Source: Streptomyces sp. DSM 15324
GTDB taxonomy: Bacteria; Actinomycetota; Actinomycetes; Streptomycetales; Streptomycetaceae
Direction: 5' to 3'
Length of the DNA: 64,000 nt
Assembly: GCF_001514285.1 (NCBI RefSeq)
Contig: NZ_KQ949026.1
Span: 304,802-368,801, forward strand
A program made the position numbers and the translations under genes. Shown here piece after piece: positions 33,790-42,717 of this stretch (position 1 is the first letter of the stretch; every line of letters begins with the position of its first letter). Below the pieces are notes generated by a model. That model was not told the origin of the DNA and made no database searches. It was given only the letters and a program-made list of their open reading frames with translations.

Positions 33790-35025
33790 TCAGACCGGCG
33801 GCGCCGGGTCGTTCCCGGCCGGGCGCCACCGGCGGGCGCGGCCCCTCGGGCCGGCTGCGGCGGCCCAGGCGACCGCCAGGAGCAGGCCGCCGCCCGTCCC
33901 CGCCACCACCAGGGCCCGCCGGGTCGCGCGTGCCCCCGACCCGTCCGGCTCCAGGCGGACCGGCCGGGAACCGCCGCCCGGTGCCGCCTGCACCGATTCC
34001 GCGCCCGGCACCTGGGTGACGGCCCCGAAGGGATCCAGCCTCGGTACGTCCGCCGGGTAGGCGCTGGTGATCAGGCGGCGGGCCGTTCCGGCGGCGGAGA
34101 GGCCGGGATGCGCGGACCTCACCAGGGCCGCCGTGGCGGCGACGTATGCGGCCGCGAGCGAGGGGCCCGAGCCGATGAAGTGCCCCCGTCCCCGGGGGCC
34201 GATACCGAGGACGCCGTCGCCCGGTGCGGCGAGGTCTGCGTGGACCGGGACGACCGCGCCCTGCGGTCTGTGCCCCCGCACGTCGACGTCGACGACGGAC
34301 AGTACGCCGGTGTCGGCCGCCGGCCAGTAGTCGGCGGGCGGGCGGGACGAGGCGGAGGACGTGCGGTCGCGAAGGGCGTCGGGAGCCGCGGCGGCCACGA
34401 TCAGGGCGTCGTGGTCGGCGGCGTGGGCGACGGCGCCCCGGAGCGCGGCCGAGCTGCGCGACACGGCCGGGGAGACCGCGATCACCCGCGCACCGGCGTC
34501 CACGGCCGCCCGGATGCCGGCCGCGACCGTGGCGTCGGTCGCCGTGCCCCGCTCGTCCGTGCCGCGCACCGCGAGGACATGTGCCCGCGGGGCCGCTCCG
34601 GCGAAGGCGACGCCGCGCACGGGCGCGGCGGCTATGAGCCCGGCCACGAACGTCCCGTGGCCCACGCAGTCGGAACCGGCCGCACCGACCACCGTGACCC
34701 GGCCCGCCAGTGACGGCGCCTTCGCGGAGACTCCGGTGTCGACGACGGCCACCGTCACCCCGGCTCCGGTGGCGACCCCCCGTACCCGGGACAGCTCCAG
34801 GTCCCGCTGTTCCCAGGGGGTGGCCTCGGCCACCGTGGCGGAGCCGCCGGTGCAGGCGGCCCCGGCCGCCAGCCGGGAGGGCATCACGGGCAGCCGTACG
34901 GGCTCCCCGGACACGGCACCGGCGGCGGGCGGACAGGCCACCGCCGCGAGAACCGGGAGCAGGACGACGAGGGCCCGCAGCGCGTGACGCGGCCTCGGTC
35001 CCGGGGCAGGGCTCCTCCGGATCAT
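33790..35025 (-). CDS. mycP: Divergent mycosin (S8 protease) of the type VII locus
   Basis: A 411-residue mycosin-like subtilisin. A signal peptide (ALRALVVLLPVLAAVACPPAAGA) is followed by a catalytic domain with Asp in VAVVDTGVSAKAPSL, His in DCVGHGTFVAGLIA and Ser in IGSGPSLAAAYVAATAALV, and a C-terminal membrane helix (ALVVAGTGGGLLLAVAWAAAA). The oxyanion segment, normally AAGN, reads VAAAAPDAL: the Asn is not where it is expected, so activity may be weak or lost. An Arg-rich cytosolic tail ends the protein. Its ATG overlaps the EccA-type stop (ATGA). Mycosins clip substrates and stabilise the ESX membrane complex; the second role does not need catalysis. Confidence 0.85.
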   Translation of the reverse strand: MIRRSPAPGPRPRHALRALVVLLPVLAAVACPPAAGAVSGEPVRLPVMPSRLAAGAACTGGSATVAEATPWEQRDLELSRVRGVATGAGVTVAVVDTGVSAKAPSLAGRVTVVGAAGSDCVGHGTFVAGLIAAAPVRGVAFAGAAPRAHVLAVRGTDERGTATDATVAAGIRAAVDAGARVIAVSPAVSRSSAALRGAVAHAADHDALIVAAAAPDALRDRTSSASSRPPADYWPAADTGVLSVVDVDVRGHRPQGAVVPVHADLAAPGDGVLGIGPRGRGHFIGSGPSLAAAYVAATAALVRSAHPGLSAAGTARRLITSAYPADVPRLDPFGAVTQVPGAESVQAAPGGGSRPVRLEPDGSGARATRRALVVAGTGGGLLLAVAWAAAAGPRGRARRWRPAGNDPAPPV

Positions 35026-38000
35026 TCCGCCACCGCCTTGCCGGGCACGGCGTCCTGGGGCAGCAGCAGCCGCAGATCCTCCAGCCCCGGGGCGGCCAGG
35101 GTGCTCAGCCGCCCGGCCTGGCGCGTCATCATGCCTTCCAGGACCTGCCGGGCGAGCCGCGCGTTGCCGAAGGACCGGTCGCGGGGCAGGGACTCGAAGT
35201 ACGTGCGCAGCACCTGGCCGGTGCCCGGCCCGCACTCGTACCCCGCGGCGGTCGCGTGTTGCCGCACGATGGTGACCAGTTCGTCCGAGGAGTAGTCGGT
35301 GAACTCCACCCGCCGGGAGAAGCGTGAGGAGAGCCCCGGGTTGGAGGACAGGAAGCGCTCCATCTCCGCCGTGTAGCCGGCGACGATGACGACGACCTGG
35401 TCCCGGTGGTCCTCCATCAGCTTGAGCAGGGTGTCCACCGCCTCCTGTCCGAAGTCCTGTCCCGAGCCCGGCCCGGTGGGGGTCAGGGTGTAGGCCTCGT
35501 CGATGAACAGCACTCCTCCCAGGGCCCGTTCGAAGGCCTCCCGGGTCAGCTGCGCCGTGTGACCGACGTACCGGCCGACGAGGTCGGCACGGGCCACCTC
35601 GACGAGCTGGCCCCGTGGAAGCACCCCCAGGGAGACCAGCAGTTCGGCGTAGAGCCGTGCCACCGTGGTCTTGCCGGTCCCCGGGGACCCGGTGAAGACC
35701 AGATGATGGCTGATGCGCGGCGCGGGCAGGCCCGCCGCCTCGCGCTGCCGGGTGACGGACAGCAGGTTGACCAGGTCGGTGACGTCACGCTTGACAGCGG
35801 CCAGGCCGATCAGGTCGCCGAGGCGGGCCAAGGGGTCGCCGTCCGCGCCGGAGGCGGCCTCGCCGGCTGCCGCGCGCGCCGCCTCGTCGCCGAGGTCCGC
35901 CGGGAGGAGGAGCTGGAGGTCCTGGTCGGTCGGCTCCGTGAGCGCCGCCAGACGGGATGCCTGCCGGTCGACCATCTCCTCGAAGACCTGCCGGGCGGCT
36001 CGGCCGTTGCCGAAGGACGCGTTCTTCGGCATGCGCTCGAAGTGCGCGCCGAGGGCGGTCCGTGTCGTGTCGTCGAGCGCGTACTGGTGCCCGGCGCACA
36101 TGCTCTCGACGATCGCCACCAGCTCGGGCACCGCGTAGTTCTCGAATTCCACCGTCCGGGAGAACCGCGAGGCCAGACCGGGGTTGGAGGCCAGGAACGC
36201 CTCCATCTCGGCGGAGTAGCCCGCGGCGACGACGACCACGTCGTCGCGGTGGTCCTCCATGAGCTTGAGGAGGGTGTCGACGGCCTCCCGTCCGAAGTCG
36301 GCGCCGGAGCCGCGGCCGTCGGAGAGCAGGGTGTACGCCTCGTCGACGAAGAGCACGCCGCCCAGGGCGCGTTCGAAGGCCTCGGTGGCCTTGATGGCGG
36401 TGCCGCCGATGACCTGGGCCACCAGATCGGCCCGTGAGACCTCGACGAGGTGCCCCGACCGCAGCGCGCCGAGCTCGGCGAGGATCGCCCCGTAGAGGCG
36501 GGCCACGGTCGTCTTGCCGGTGCCGGGCGGACCGGCGAAGACGAGGTGCCGGCCCATGGGCGGCGCGGGCATCCCCAGTTCGGCGCGGCGCTGCGCCAGC
36601 CGTGTCAGGTTGACCAGCGTGCGCACCTGGTGCTTGACGTTGTCCAGGCCGATGAGGGAGTCGAGCGCGCCCAGGGGCCCGTCCGCCCGGGTGAGCCCCG
36701 CTTCCTGGCCGGCGGCGTCGTCCTGCGTGCGGTCCGCGGCGCCGCTGTGCTCCGCGCCCCAGGAGTCCTGCTTGCCGTTGCCGCTGCTGGTCAGTCCGTC
36801 CACGGCGAGTCGCTCACCGGGAACGGAGTGGACGAGCCCGCGCCCGCCGTTGTCCCGGACGGCGCAGTTGACCACGGACACCGGTTCGGTGGACTCGATG
36901 CGCAGACCGTCCTGGGCGCTGCCCCGGATCTCACAGGAGCTGAACGCCCCGCGTCCGCCCTCGGCGACCACGATCCCGTGCCGGTGGCTGCCGGCCACCC
37001 GGAGCCGGGTCGCGGTGATCTCCCCGCCGCCCTCCACGGTCACACCGGACTCCTGGGCCCCGGTGATCTCCAGGTCCCGTACGGTCACGACGCCGTCGGT
37101 GCCGACGGACACACCGCCGGCAGCGGGAGCGAGGACCGCTCCGCCTCCGATGTAGAGGTTGCCGTCGTCCTCGGACCTGACACCGCAGCGGCCGGGCCGC
37201 TCCACGGTGCAGTCCTCCAGCCGGCCCCGGCCGTCCTTGAGGACTTCCACCCCGTGTCCGCGCGGCGCGGTGATCCGGGCGCGCCTGACCAGAGGGTTGG
37301 CGCCGGTGCGTATGGACATGCCGTCCCCCTGCGCGTCGGTGACGTCGAGCCGGTCCAGTTCGGCGGCCGACTCCTCCTCGAGCAGGACGGCGGTCGCCGC
37401 GCAGTCCCTGACGGTCAGGCCGATCAGGACGGGAGAGGCGTGACCGCTCACCCGGAGGGCGGGGGCCTCGGCCATGTCCAGCCAGCAGTCCTCGTACGTG
37501 CCCCGGGAGCGGTCGGTGACCAGGAGTCCATGGCTCCTGGTGCGTGACGTACGGCATCTGCGGACGACCGGGTCGCTGCCACCGCTCACGACGATGCCGG
37601 CGCCGGTGGTGCCGGTGACCCGTACCTCCTCCAGTTCCGACCGGCCCCGGCTGGCGAGCTGGATCCCCGTACTGGTGTCGTGCACCACGGTCCGCAGCAC
37701 GCGCGTGGTGCTCTCGCCCTCCAGGGCGACGGCGGGCTTGTCGGTCGAGGAGATGTCGCATTCCTCGACCGACCCCCGGGACTCCCCGCCGGCCAGGAGG
37801 CCGTTGCCGCGGGCGTCGCGAATCGTGCAGCCGCGCAACGTCATCCGGCCGCTCTCCCCGATGACCACGCCGGAGGTGCCGAGGTGCTCGATCGTGCACG
37901 ACTCGACGGAACTGTCCATCGGGGAGGTGACCACGACCCCGGCACCCCCGGGATTGCTGATCCGGCAGTCGCGCAGGGCGAGCGAGCCGCCGGCCCGGGC

Positions 38001-38351
38001 CAGCAGGGCCGTCCACGCGGAGCCGGTGATCTCACAGCCGTCCATGGCCAGTTGTCCGCGCGGCACGTCGACGACGGGCAGATCACCGTCACGCCCCTCG
38101 AACACCAGGTCGGTGAGCAGGGCGGCTTCGGCCCTGAGCACCAGCGCGCTGCCGCGGCGCGGCGCTATCCGGACACTGCCCCGGCCCTGCTCCGCGACGA
38201 GGGTGACCGCGGTGGCGAGGGTCAGGTTCTCGGCGTACGTGCCGGGAGCCACCCGGACGACGGCGCCGCTTCGCGCCCGGGCCAGAACCTCACCGATCGT
38301 CCGAAAGCCGTCGGGTCCCTCCGGGCGGACCATTAGCACCTGGCGTGACAC
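35022..38351 (-). CDS. Beta-helix / tandem EccA-type AAA+ ATPase fusion
   Basis: A 1109-residue protein. Residues 1 to about 540 form a right-handed parallel beta-helix: short repeats such as GGAGVVVTSPMDSSVESCTI, GTSGVVIGESGRMTLRGCTI and ARGNGLLAGGESRGSVEECD, each a turn of NosD/pectate-lyase type. Two CbxX/CfqX-EccA AAA+ domains follow, with Walker A GPPGTGKTTVARL near 608 and GSPGTGKTTVARL near 887, Walker B GVLFVDEAYTL and GVLFIDEAYTL, and sensor GYSAEMEAFLASNPGLASRF and GYTAEMERFLSSNPGLSSRF. EccA normally has a TPR N-terminus and one ATPase domain. A GTG at 38351 with GAGGAGG upstream is chosen; the open frame beyond it is not conserved in character. It is the probable chaperone/unfoldase of the locus. 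Confidence 0.88.
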   Translation of the reverse strand: MSRQVLMVRPEGPDGFRTIGEVLARARSGAVVRVAPGTYAENLTLATAVTLVAEQGRGSVRIAPRRGSALVLRAEAALLTDLVFEGRDGDLPVVDVPRGQLAMDGCEITGSAWTALLARAGGSLALRDCRISNPGGAGVVVTSPMDSSVESCTIEHLGTSGVVIGESGRMTLRGCTIRDARGNGLLAGGESRGSVEECDISSTDKPAVALEGESTTRVLRTVVHDTSTGIQLASRGRSELEEVRVTGTTGAGIVVSGGSDPVVRRCRTSRTRSHGLLVTDRSRGTYEDCWLDMAEAPALRVSGHASPVLIGLTVRDCAATAVLLEEESAAELDRLDVTDAQGDGMSIRTGANPLVRRARITAPRGHGVEVLKDGRGRLEDCTVERPGRCGVRSEDDGNLYIGGGAVLAPAAGGVSVGTDGVVTVRDLEITGAQESGVTVEGGGEITATRLRVAGSHRHGIVVAEGGRGAFSSCEIRGSAQDGLRIESTEPVSVVNCAVRDNGGRGLVHSVPGERLAVDGLTSSGNGKQDSWGAEHSGAADRTQDDAAGQEAGLTRADGPLGALDSLIGLDNVKHQVRTLVNLTRLAQRRAELGMPAPPMGRHLVFAGPPGTGKTTVARLYGAILAELGALRSGHLVEVSRADLVAQVIGGTAIKATEAFERALGGVLFVDEAYTLLSDGRGSGADFGREAVDTLLKLMEDHRDDVVVVAAGYSAEMEAFLASNPGLASRFSRTVEFENYAVPELVAIVESMCAGHQYALDDTTRTALGAHFERMPKNASFGNGRAARQVFEEMVDRQASRLAALTEPTDQDLQLLLPADLGDEAARAAAGEAASGADGDPLARLGDLIGLAAVKRDVTDLVNLLSVTRQREAAGLPAPRISHHLVFTGSPGTGKTTVARLYAELLVSLGVLPRGQLVEVARADLVGRYVGHTAQLTREAFERALGGVLFIDEAYTLTPTGPGSGQDFGQEAVDTLLKLMEDHRDQVVVIVAGYTAEMERFLSSNPGLSSRFSRRVEFTDYSSDELVTIVRQHATAAGYECGPGTGQVLRTYFESLPRDRSFGNARLARQVLEGMMTRQAGRLSTLAAPGLEDLRLLLPQDAVPGKAVAE

Positions 38352-38429
38352 GCGTGTTCCTCCTCTTTCATGACCTCGTGAGGCCACCGAGCCCGCCCGG
38401 GAAATCCTGGATCGCCATGTGCCGGGCTC

Positions 38430-38453
38430 GATCCCGCCCGGACGTACGGGATC
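38430..38453. terminator. Inverted repeat between eccC and the EccA fusion gene
   Basis: GATCCCG (38430-38436) and CGGGATC (38447-38453) are perfect 7-base arms around CCCGGACGTA. It lies in the 226-base gap after eccC and could end that transcript or act as an operator for the next gene. Confidence 0.35.
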
Positions 38454-38577
38454 GGCCCAAGTGGGCAGCTGTGAAGGCGACTTGAGGTTCGAGAGCCGGT
38501 GCGTGGAGCCGCCGTGCCGAGAAGGACAGCGCCCCCCGTGCTCCTCCCTACCTCGCGTGGACGCGCCGTGCGGCGTC

Positions 38578-41500
38578 TCATTCCCCGCCCGGCGCCTCCC
38601 CGGTGCCCTCGTCCACGAGCGCGGTCTGCATGAGGAGCGCCTTGCGGCGGGCGACGTACTGGGCGCGGCCGGGCGGCAGGGTGCGCGGCTTGACACTGCC
38701 GAAGAGGTAGCCCTCCGACGGGGGGCAGGACAGCAGCAGTCCCGGTGTGTTGATCTCGTCCAGGCGCCGCAGCAACGGGTCGTTCAGGCCGCGCCCCGCA
38801 CCGGTCGCGGACCGGACCACCACCAGGTGCAGCCCCACCTCGTGCCCCAGGGCCAGATGGTCGAAGAGCGGGTCGAAGGGGTGCGTGCCGCCGAAGCCGC
38901 CGCCGACCATGTCGTAGTCGTCGACGAGCACGAACAGCCTCGGTCCGGTCCACCAGTCGGCGAGGCGCATCCGGGCCGGCGTGATGTCCGGTCCGGGCAG
39001 CCGGGTGCCGAGGGCCCGGCTCGAACCGGCCACGAGGTCCCGCAGGGCGTCGAGCGAGACCGCGTGCCCGAGGCGGTACTCCTGCGGCACCGCCTCGACC
39101 AGCGTGCGGCGGTAGTCCACCACCAGGATACGGGCCTCGTCGGGTCCGTAGCGGGCGGTGACGGCCGCCACGACCAGGCGCAGCAGGTTGGTCTTCCCGC
39201 TCTCCGTGTCGCCGATGCCGATCAGGTGCGGGGTGCGGCTGAAGTCGTGCCGGACCGGCGAGAGGGTCTCCTCGTCCAGGCCCAGCGCGATCCGCAGCCC
39301 GTCTGTCAGGTCCGGCTCGGGCAGTTCCGCGGCGGGCAACCGGTGCGGCAGGGTCCGCACGGGGGGTGCGGCAGGACCCGGCCAGCAGCCGGCGACCCGC
39401 TCCACCAGCGCGGCCACCCCTTCGGTGAGGTCGTCGGCGTCCTCCCGGCCGTCGATGCGCGGCAGTGCCGCCAGGAAGTGCAGCTTGCCGTCCGTCGTCA
39501 GACCGCGTCCCGGGCTGCGGGGCACGGTCGCGGCCCTGCGGATGTCGACGACGGAGTCCATGGCGTCACCCAGCCGCAGTTCCAGGCGGGTCGCCGCCTG
39601 GTCGCGCACCTGGGCGGACAGCTCCATCCAGCGGGCCGTGGCGACGGCCAGGTGCACGCCGTAGTTCAGACCGCGCGTGGCGATCTGGTTGAGCGCGGGC
39701 ACCAGCGCGTCGAAGTCCTGGCGCAGCGTGCCCCATCCGTCGACCACCAGAAAGACGTCGCCGTGGGGCTCGTCCTCGAACTCACCGGCCGCGCGGCGCC
39801 TGCGGTAGGTCGCCATCGAGTCGATGGCGCGGTCGAGGAAGAACTGCTCGCGCCGGTTGAGCAGGGTGGTCACCTCGGCCACCGTGCGGTGGACCCGCTC
39901 GGTGTCGAGCCGGTTCGCCACCCCGCCGACGTGGGGCAGTCCGGCGAGTGCCGCGAGCGTGCCACCCCCCAGGTCGAGGCAGTAGAACTGCACCTCGCGC
40001 GGCGTGTGGGTGAGGGCGAGCGCGGCGATCAGGGTGCGGAGCACCGTCGACTTGCCGCTCTGCGAACCGCCGGCGACCGCGAGGTGCCCGCCGCTGCCCG
40101 AGAGATCGACGACGAGCGGGTCACGCCGCTGCTCGAACGGCTTGTCCACCACGCCGACCGGTACCGTCAGCCGGCCGAGCCCCGGCCAGTCGGCGCAGAC
40201 CAGCCCGCGCTGCGGGTCCTCGGCGAGGCCGGGCAGCAGTGCGTCGAGGGCGGGCGGCAGGTCGAGCGGCGGCAGCCAGACCCGCAGGGCCGGCGGTCCC
40301 GCCTCGCGCATCCGCTCCACGGCCACCGCCAGCAGGGACGCCGCGTCCTCCTCCCCCTCCTCCGCGGCTTCCGGCTCCGGCTGCTGCGGGGCCGGGGCGC
40401 GCGGCACCACGTAGTCCGCCGTCCACGGCACCACCTGGCTGGCGAGCCGCGCCTGGAGCACCGGACCCCGGCGGGTCCGGTACGGCCCCGACACGTACGC
40501 CGCGCGGAATCGGGTGAGCGCCTCCACGCCGCTCTTGAGGAAGCCCGCGCCCGGCTGGGACGGCAGCTGGTAGGCGTCCGGGACCCCCAGTACCCCGCGG
40601 CTCTCCATGGCGGAGAAGGTGCGCAGGCCGATGCGGTAGGACAGATGACTCTCCAGCTGGTGCATGCGTCCCTCGTCCAGGCGCTGCGAGGCCAGCAGCA
40701 GATGCACCCCGAGGGACCGGCCCAGCCGGCCGATCATGACGAACAGGTCCATGAAGTCCCGGTGGGCGGCGAGCAGTTCGCTGAACTCGTCGACCACGAT
40801 GAACAGACTGGGCAGCGGCGCCAGGGGAGTTCCGGCGGCGCGGGCCTTCTCGTACTCCAGGGCGGAGGTGAAGTTGCCCGCGGCCCGCAGCAGTTCCTGG
40901 CGGCGTATGAGCTCACCGTGGACGGCGTCGCGCATGCGCTCCACCAGGGCCGCCTCGTCCGCCAGGTTGGTGATCACCGCCGAGGTGTGCGGGAGCTCGT
41001 CGAGGCCGAGGAACGTGGCGCCGCCCTTGAAGTCCACCAGGACGAAGTTCAGGGTCTCGGAGGAGTTCTTCAGGGCGAGAGCCAGCACCAGGGTGCGCAG
41101 CAGCTCGCTCTTGCCCGAGCCGGTCGCGCCGATCAGCATCCCGTGCGGGCCCGTGCCGCCCTGCGCGGCCTCCTTGATGTCCAGTTCGACCGGGCCGCCG
41201 TCGGCCCCCACCGCGACCGGCACCCGCAGCCGGTCGGCGCCCGTGGTGGCCTGCCACAGCGTGGCCGGATCATGGCGGTGCAGGTCGGGGATACCGAGCA
41301 GGGTGGTCAGTTCGACGTCCGTCGACAGCGGCTCGGCGGTGTCGGCGGTCAGGCTCATCCGGTACGGCGCGAGCATCCGGGCCAGCGCCCGGGCCCCGGC
41401 CGGGCCGATCCCCTCGGGCCTGCCCAGCGGCGTCGACTGCTCCTTGCGGCTGCGGTCGGTGCGCACCAGGCACAGCGCGTCGGGCCGGACGTCCAGCCGC

Positions 41501-42573
41501 AGAGTGGTGCGTCCGGGGCGCCACCGCAGGGCCTGCGTCAGGTCGAGCACGACGACGTTGCGCAGCCCCGTGCCGTCGACCCGGTGTCCGGCGGGCACCC
41601 GGCCCCCGTCCACCACGAGCACCGTGAACGGCTCGTCACGCCCGGGGACCGCGTCGGGGTCGAACGCGGGCCGCTCGGTGAACTCCACACCGAGCAGGTC
41701 CTCCAGACCGTTCAGGTCGGCGGCCACCATACGGGCGGGCCCGGCACCGTCCTGTTCGTACGGATGCAGGTTGTGCGGCAGCCACTTGACCCAGTCCCAC
41801 TCCGCCCGGCGTTCGTCGCTCACGCACAGGGCGATCCACAGTTCCTCCGGGGCGTGGAACACCGCCAGGTGGCACAGCGCGGTCCGGACCAGAGCGCGTG
41901 CCGCCGCCTCGTCGCCGCGCAGCAGCACCCGGGCCCAGGACCGCAGGTACAGCGCGATCGGCTGGTCCGGCACCGTGCTGTAGGCCCGCATGAAGCGGCG
42001 CAGCGCGTGCGCGGACAGGGGGTCGAGGTCCTCCACGGGCTTGGTGGACGCGGGGGCCAGCTGCATCGCCAGCTGCTGGTCGCCGACGGCCACCCGCACC
42101 TCCGCGAAGTCGTCGTCCTTGGCGCGCCGCTCCCACAGCCGCGTGGTGCGCACCATCGAACGGAGCGTGTGCGGCGCGGGGTGGCGCCAGGCGAGTGCGG
42201 CGTGCTGCTCGACGACCGCCCGCTGCACCTTCCTGCGGCTCTGCGAGAGGTAGCGGAGATAGTCCCGCCGCTCGCCGCGCAGGCGCTGCTTGCGCTCGCC
42301 GTTACGGCGCATCACCTGACCGACCATCATCACCGCGGAGCCGAGGACCATCACACCCAGCGCCACATAGGTCAGCACGCCTCCGCCGCCGCCGGGCCGG
42401 ACGAACGCCAGCATCATCGACACCGACATGAGCCCCATCGGCAGATAGGTCCATACTGCCGAATTGTCCGGAACCGTCTCCGGCAGGACCGGCGGCTCCT
42501 GGAGGGCCAATTCGCCCTCGGGCATTTCCGGCCCTCGCCTTCGGGCGGGACGACGGAACAGGACGACACTCAA
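38578..42573 (-). CDS. eccC: Type VII secretion ATPase EccC, three FtsK domains
   Basis: A 1331-residue motor of the secretion complex. Two membrane helices lie near residues 43-60 and 67-85, then a DUF domain and three FtsK/SpoIIIE ATPase modules. Walker A: GATGSGKSELL (about 481), GGSQSGKSTVLRTL (about 833) and GDTESGKTNLL (about 1118). Walker B: VLVDFKGGATF, the degenerate YCLDLGGGTLAAL, and LVVDYRRTLVEA. The first module looks fully catalytic, as in other EccC proteins where the others bind substrate tails. It starts at TTG 42573 with AAGGAG at good spacing. It diverges from eccD across 144 bases. Confidence 0.93.
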   Translation of the reverse strand: MSVVLFRRPARRRGPEMPEGELALQEPPVLPETVPDNSAVWTYLPMGLMSVSMMLAFVRPGGGGGVLTYVALGVMVLGSAVMMVGQVMRRNGERKQRLRGERRDYLRYLSQSRRKVQRAVVEQHAALAWRHPAPHTLRSMVRTTRLWERRAKDDDFAEVRVAVGDQQLAMQLAPASTKPVEDLDPLSAHALRRFMRAYSTVPDQPIALYLRSWARVLLRGDEAAARALVRTALCHLAVFHAPEELWIALCVSDERRAEWDWVKWLPHNLHPYEQDGAGPARMVAADLNGLEDLLGVEFTERPAFDPDAVPGRDEPFTVLVVDGGRVPAGHRVDGTGLRNVVVLDLTQALRWRPGRTTLRLDVRPDALCLVRTDRSRKEQSTPLGRPEGIGPAGARALARMLAPYRMSLTADTAEPLSTDVELTTLLGIPDLHRHDPATLWQATTGADRLRVPVAVGADGGPVELDIKEAAQGGTGPHGMLIGATGSGKSELLRTLVLALALKNSSETLNFVLVDFKGGATFLGLDELPHTSAVITNLADEAALVERMRDAVHGELIRRQELLRAAGNFTSALEYEKARAAGTPLAPLPSLFIVVDEFSELLAAHRDFMDLFVMIGRLGRSLGVHLLLASQRLDEGRMHQLESHLSYRIGLRTFSAMESRGVLGVPDAYQLPSQPGAGFLKSGVEALTRFRAAYVSGPYRTRRGPVLQARLASQVVPWTADYVVPRAPAPQQPEPEAAEEGEEDAASLLAVAVERMREAGPPALRVWLPPLDLPPALDALLPGLAEDPQRGLVCADWPGLGRLTVPVGVVDKPFEQRRDPLVVDLSGSGGHLAVAGGSQSGKSTVLRTLIAALALTHTPREVQFYCLDLGGGTLAALAGLPHVGGVANRLDTERVHRTVAEVTTLLNRREQFFLDRAIDSMATYRRRRAAGEFEDEPHGDVFLVVDGWGTLRQDFDALVPALNQIATRGLNYGVHLAVATARWMELSAQVRDQAATRLELRLGDAMDSVVDIRRAATVPRSPGRGLTTDGKLHFLAALPRIDGREDADDLTEGVAALVERVAGCWPGPAAPPVRTLPHRLPAAELPEPDLTDGLRIALGLDEETLSPVRHDFSRTPHLIGIGDTESGKTNLLRLVVAAVTARYGPDEARILVVDYRRTLVEAVPQEYRLGHAVSLDALRDLVAGSSRALGTRLPGPDITPARMRLADWWTGPRLFVLVDDYDMVGGGFGGTHPFDPLFDHLALGHEVGLHLVVVRSATGAGRGLNDPLLRRLDEINTPGLLLSCPPSEGYLFGSVKPRTLPPGRAQYVARRKALLMQTALVDEGTGEAPGGE

Positions 42574-42717
42574 AGAACGGGCTCCTTAAACCGTGGCGCG
42601 TCGCTCATGGGCCGGACCCAGAGCAGGAAATTCCCCCGCGGCGTTCACTCATACTTCCGAATGTCAGTAGTCTGCATCTGTTGAACTCCCAGAACCAAGC
42701 TGGCGGATGACATTTCC
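42574..42717. promoter_or_regulatory. Divergent promoter region eccC / eccD
   Basis: These 144 bases are the only upstream sequence for both halves of the secretion operon. A TTGAAC (about 42691) on the plus strand is a possible -35 element, but I see no firm -10 partner. The AAGGAG ribosome site of eccC (complement of about 42582-42587) is clear. Confidence 0.35.
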
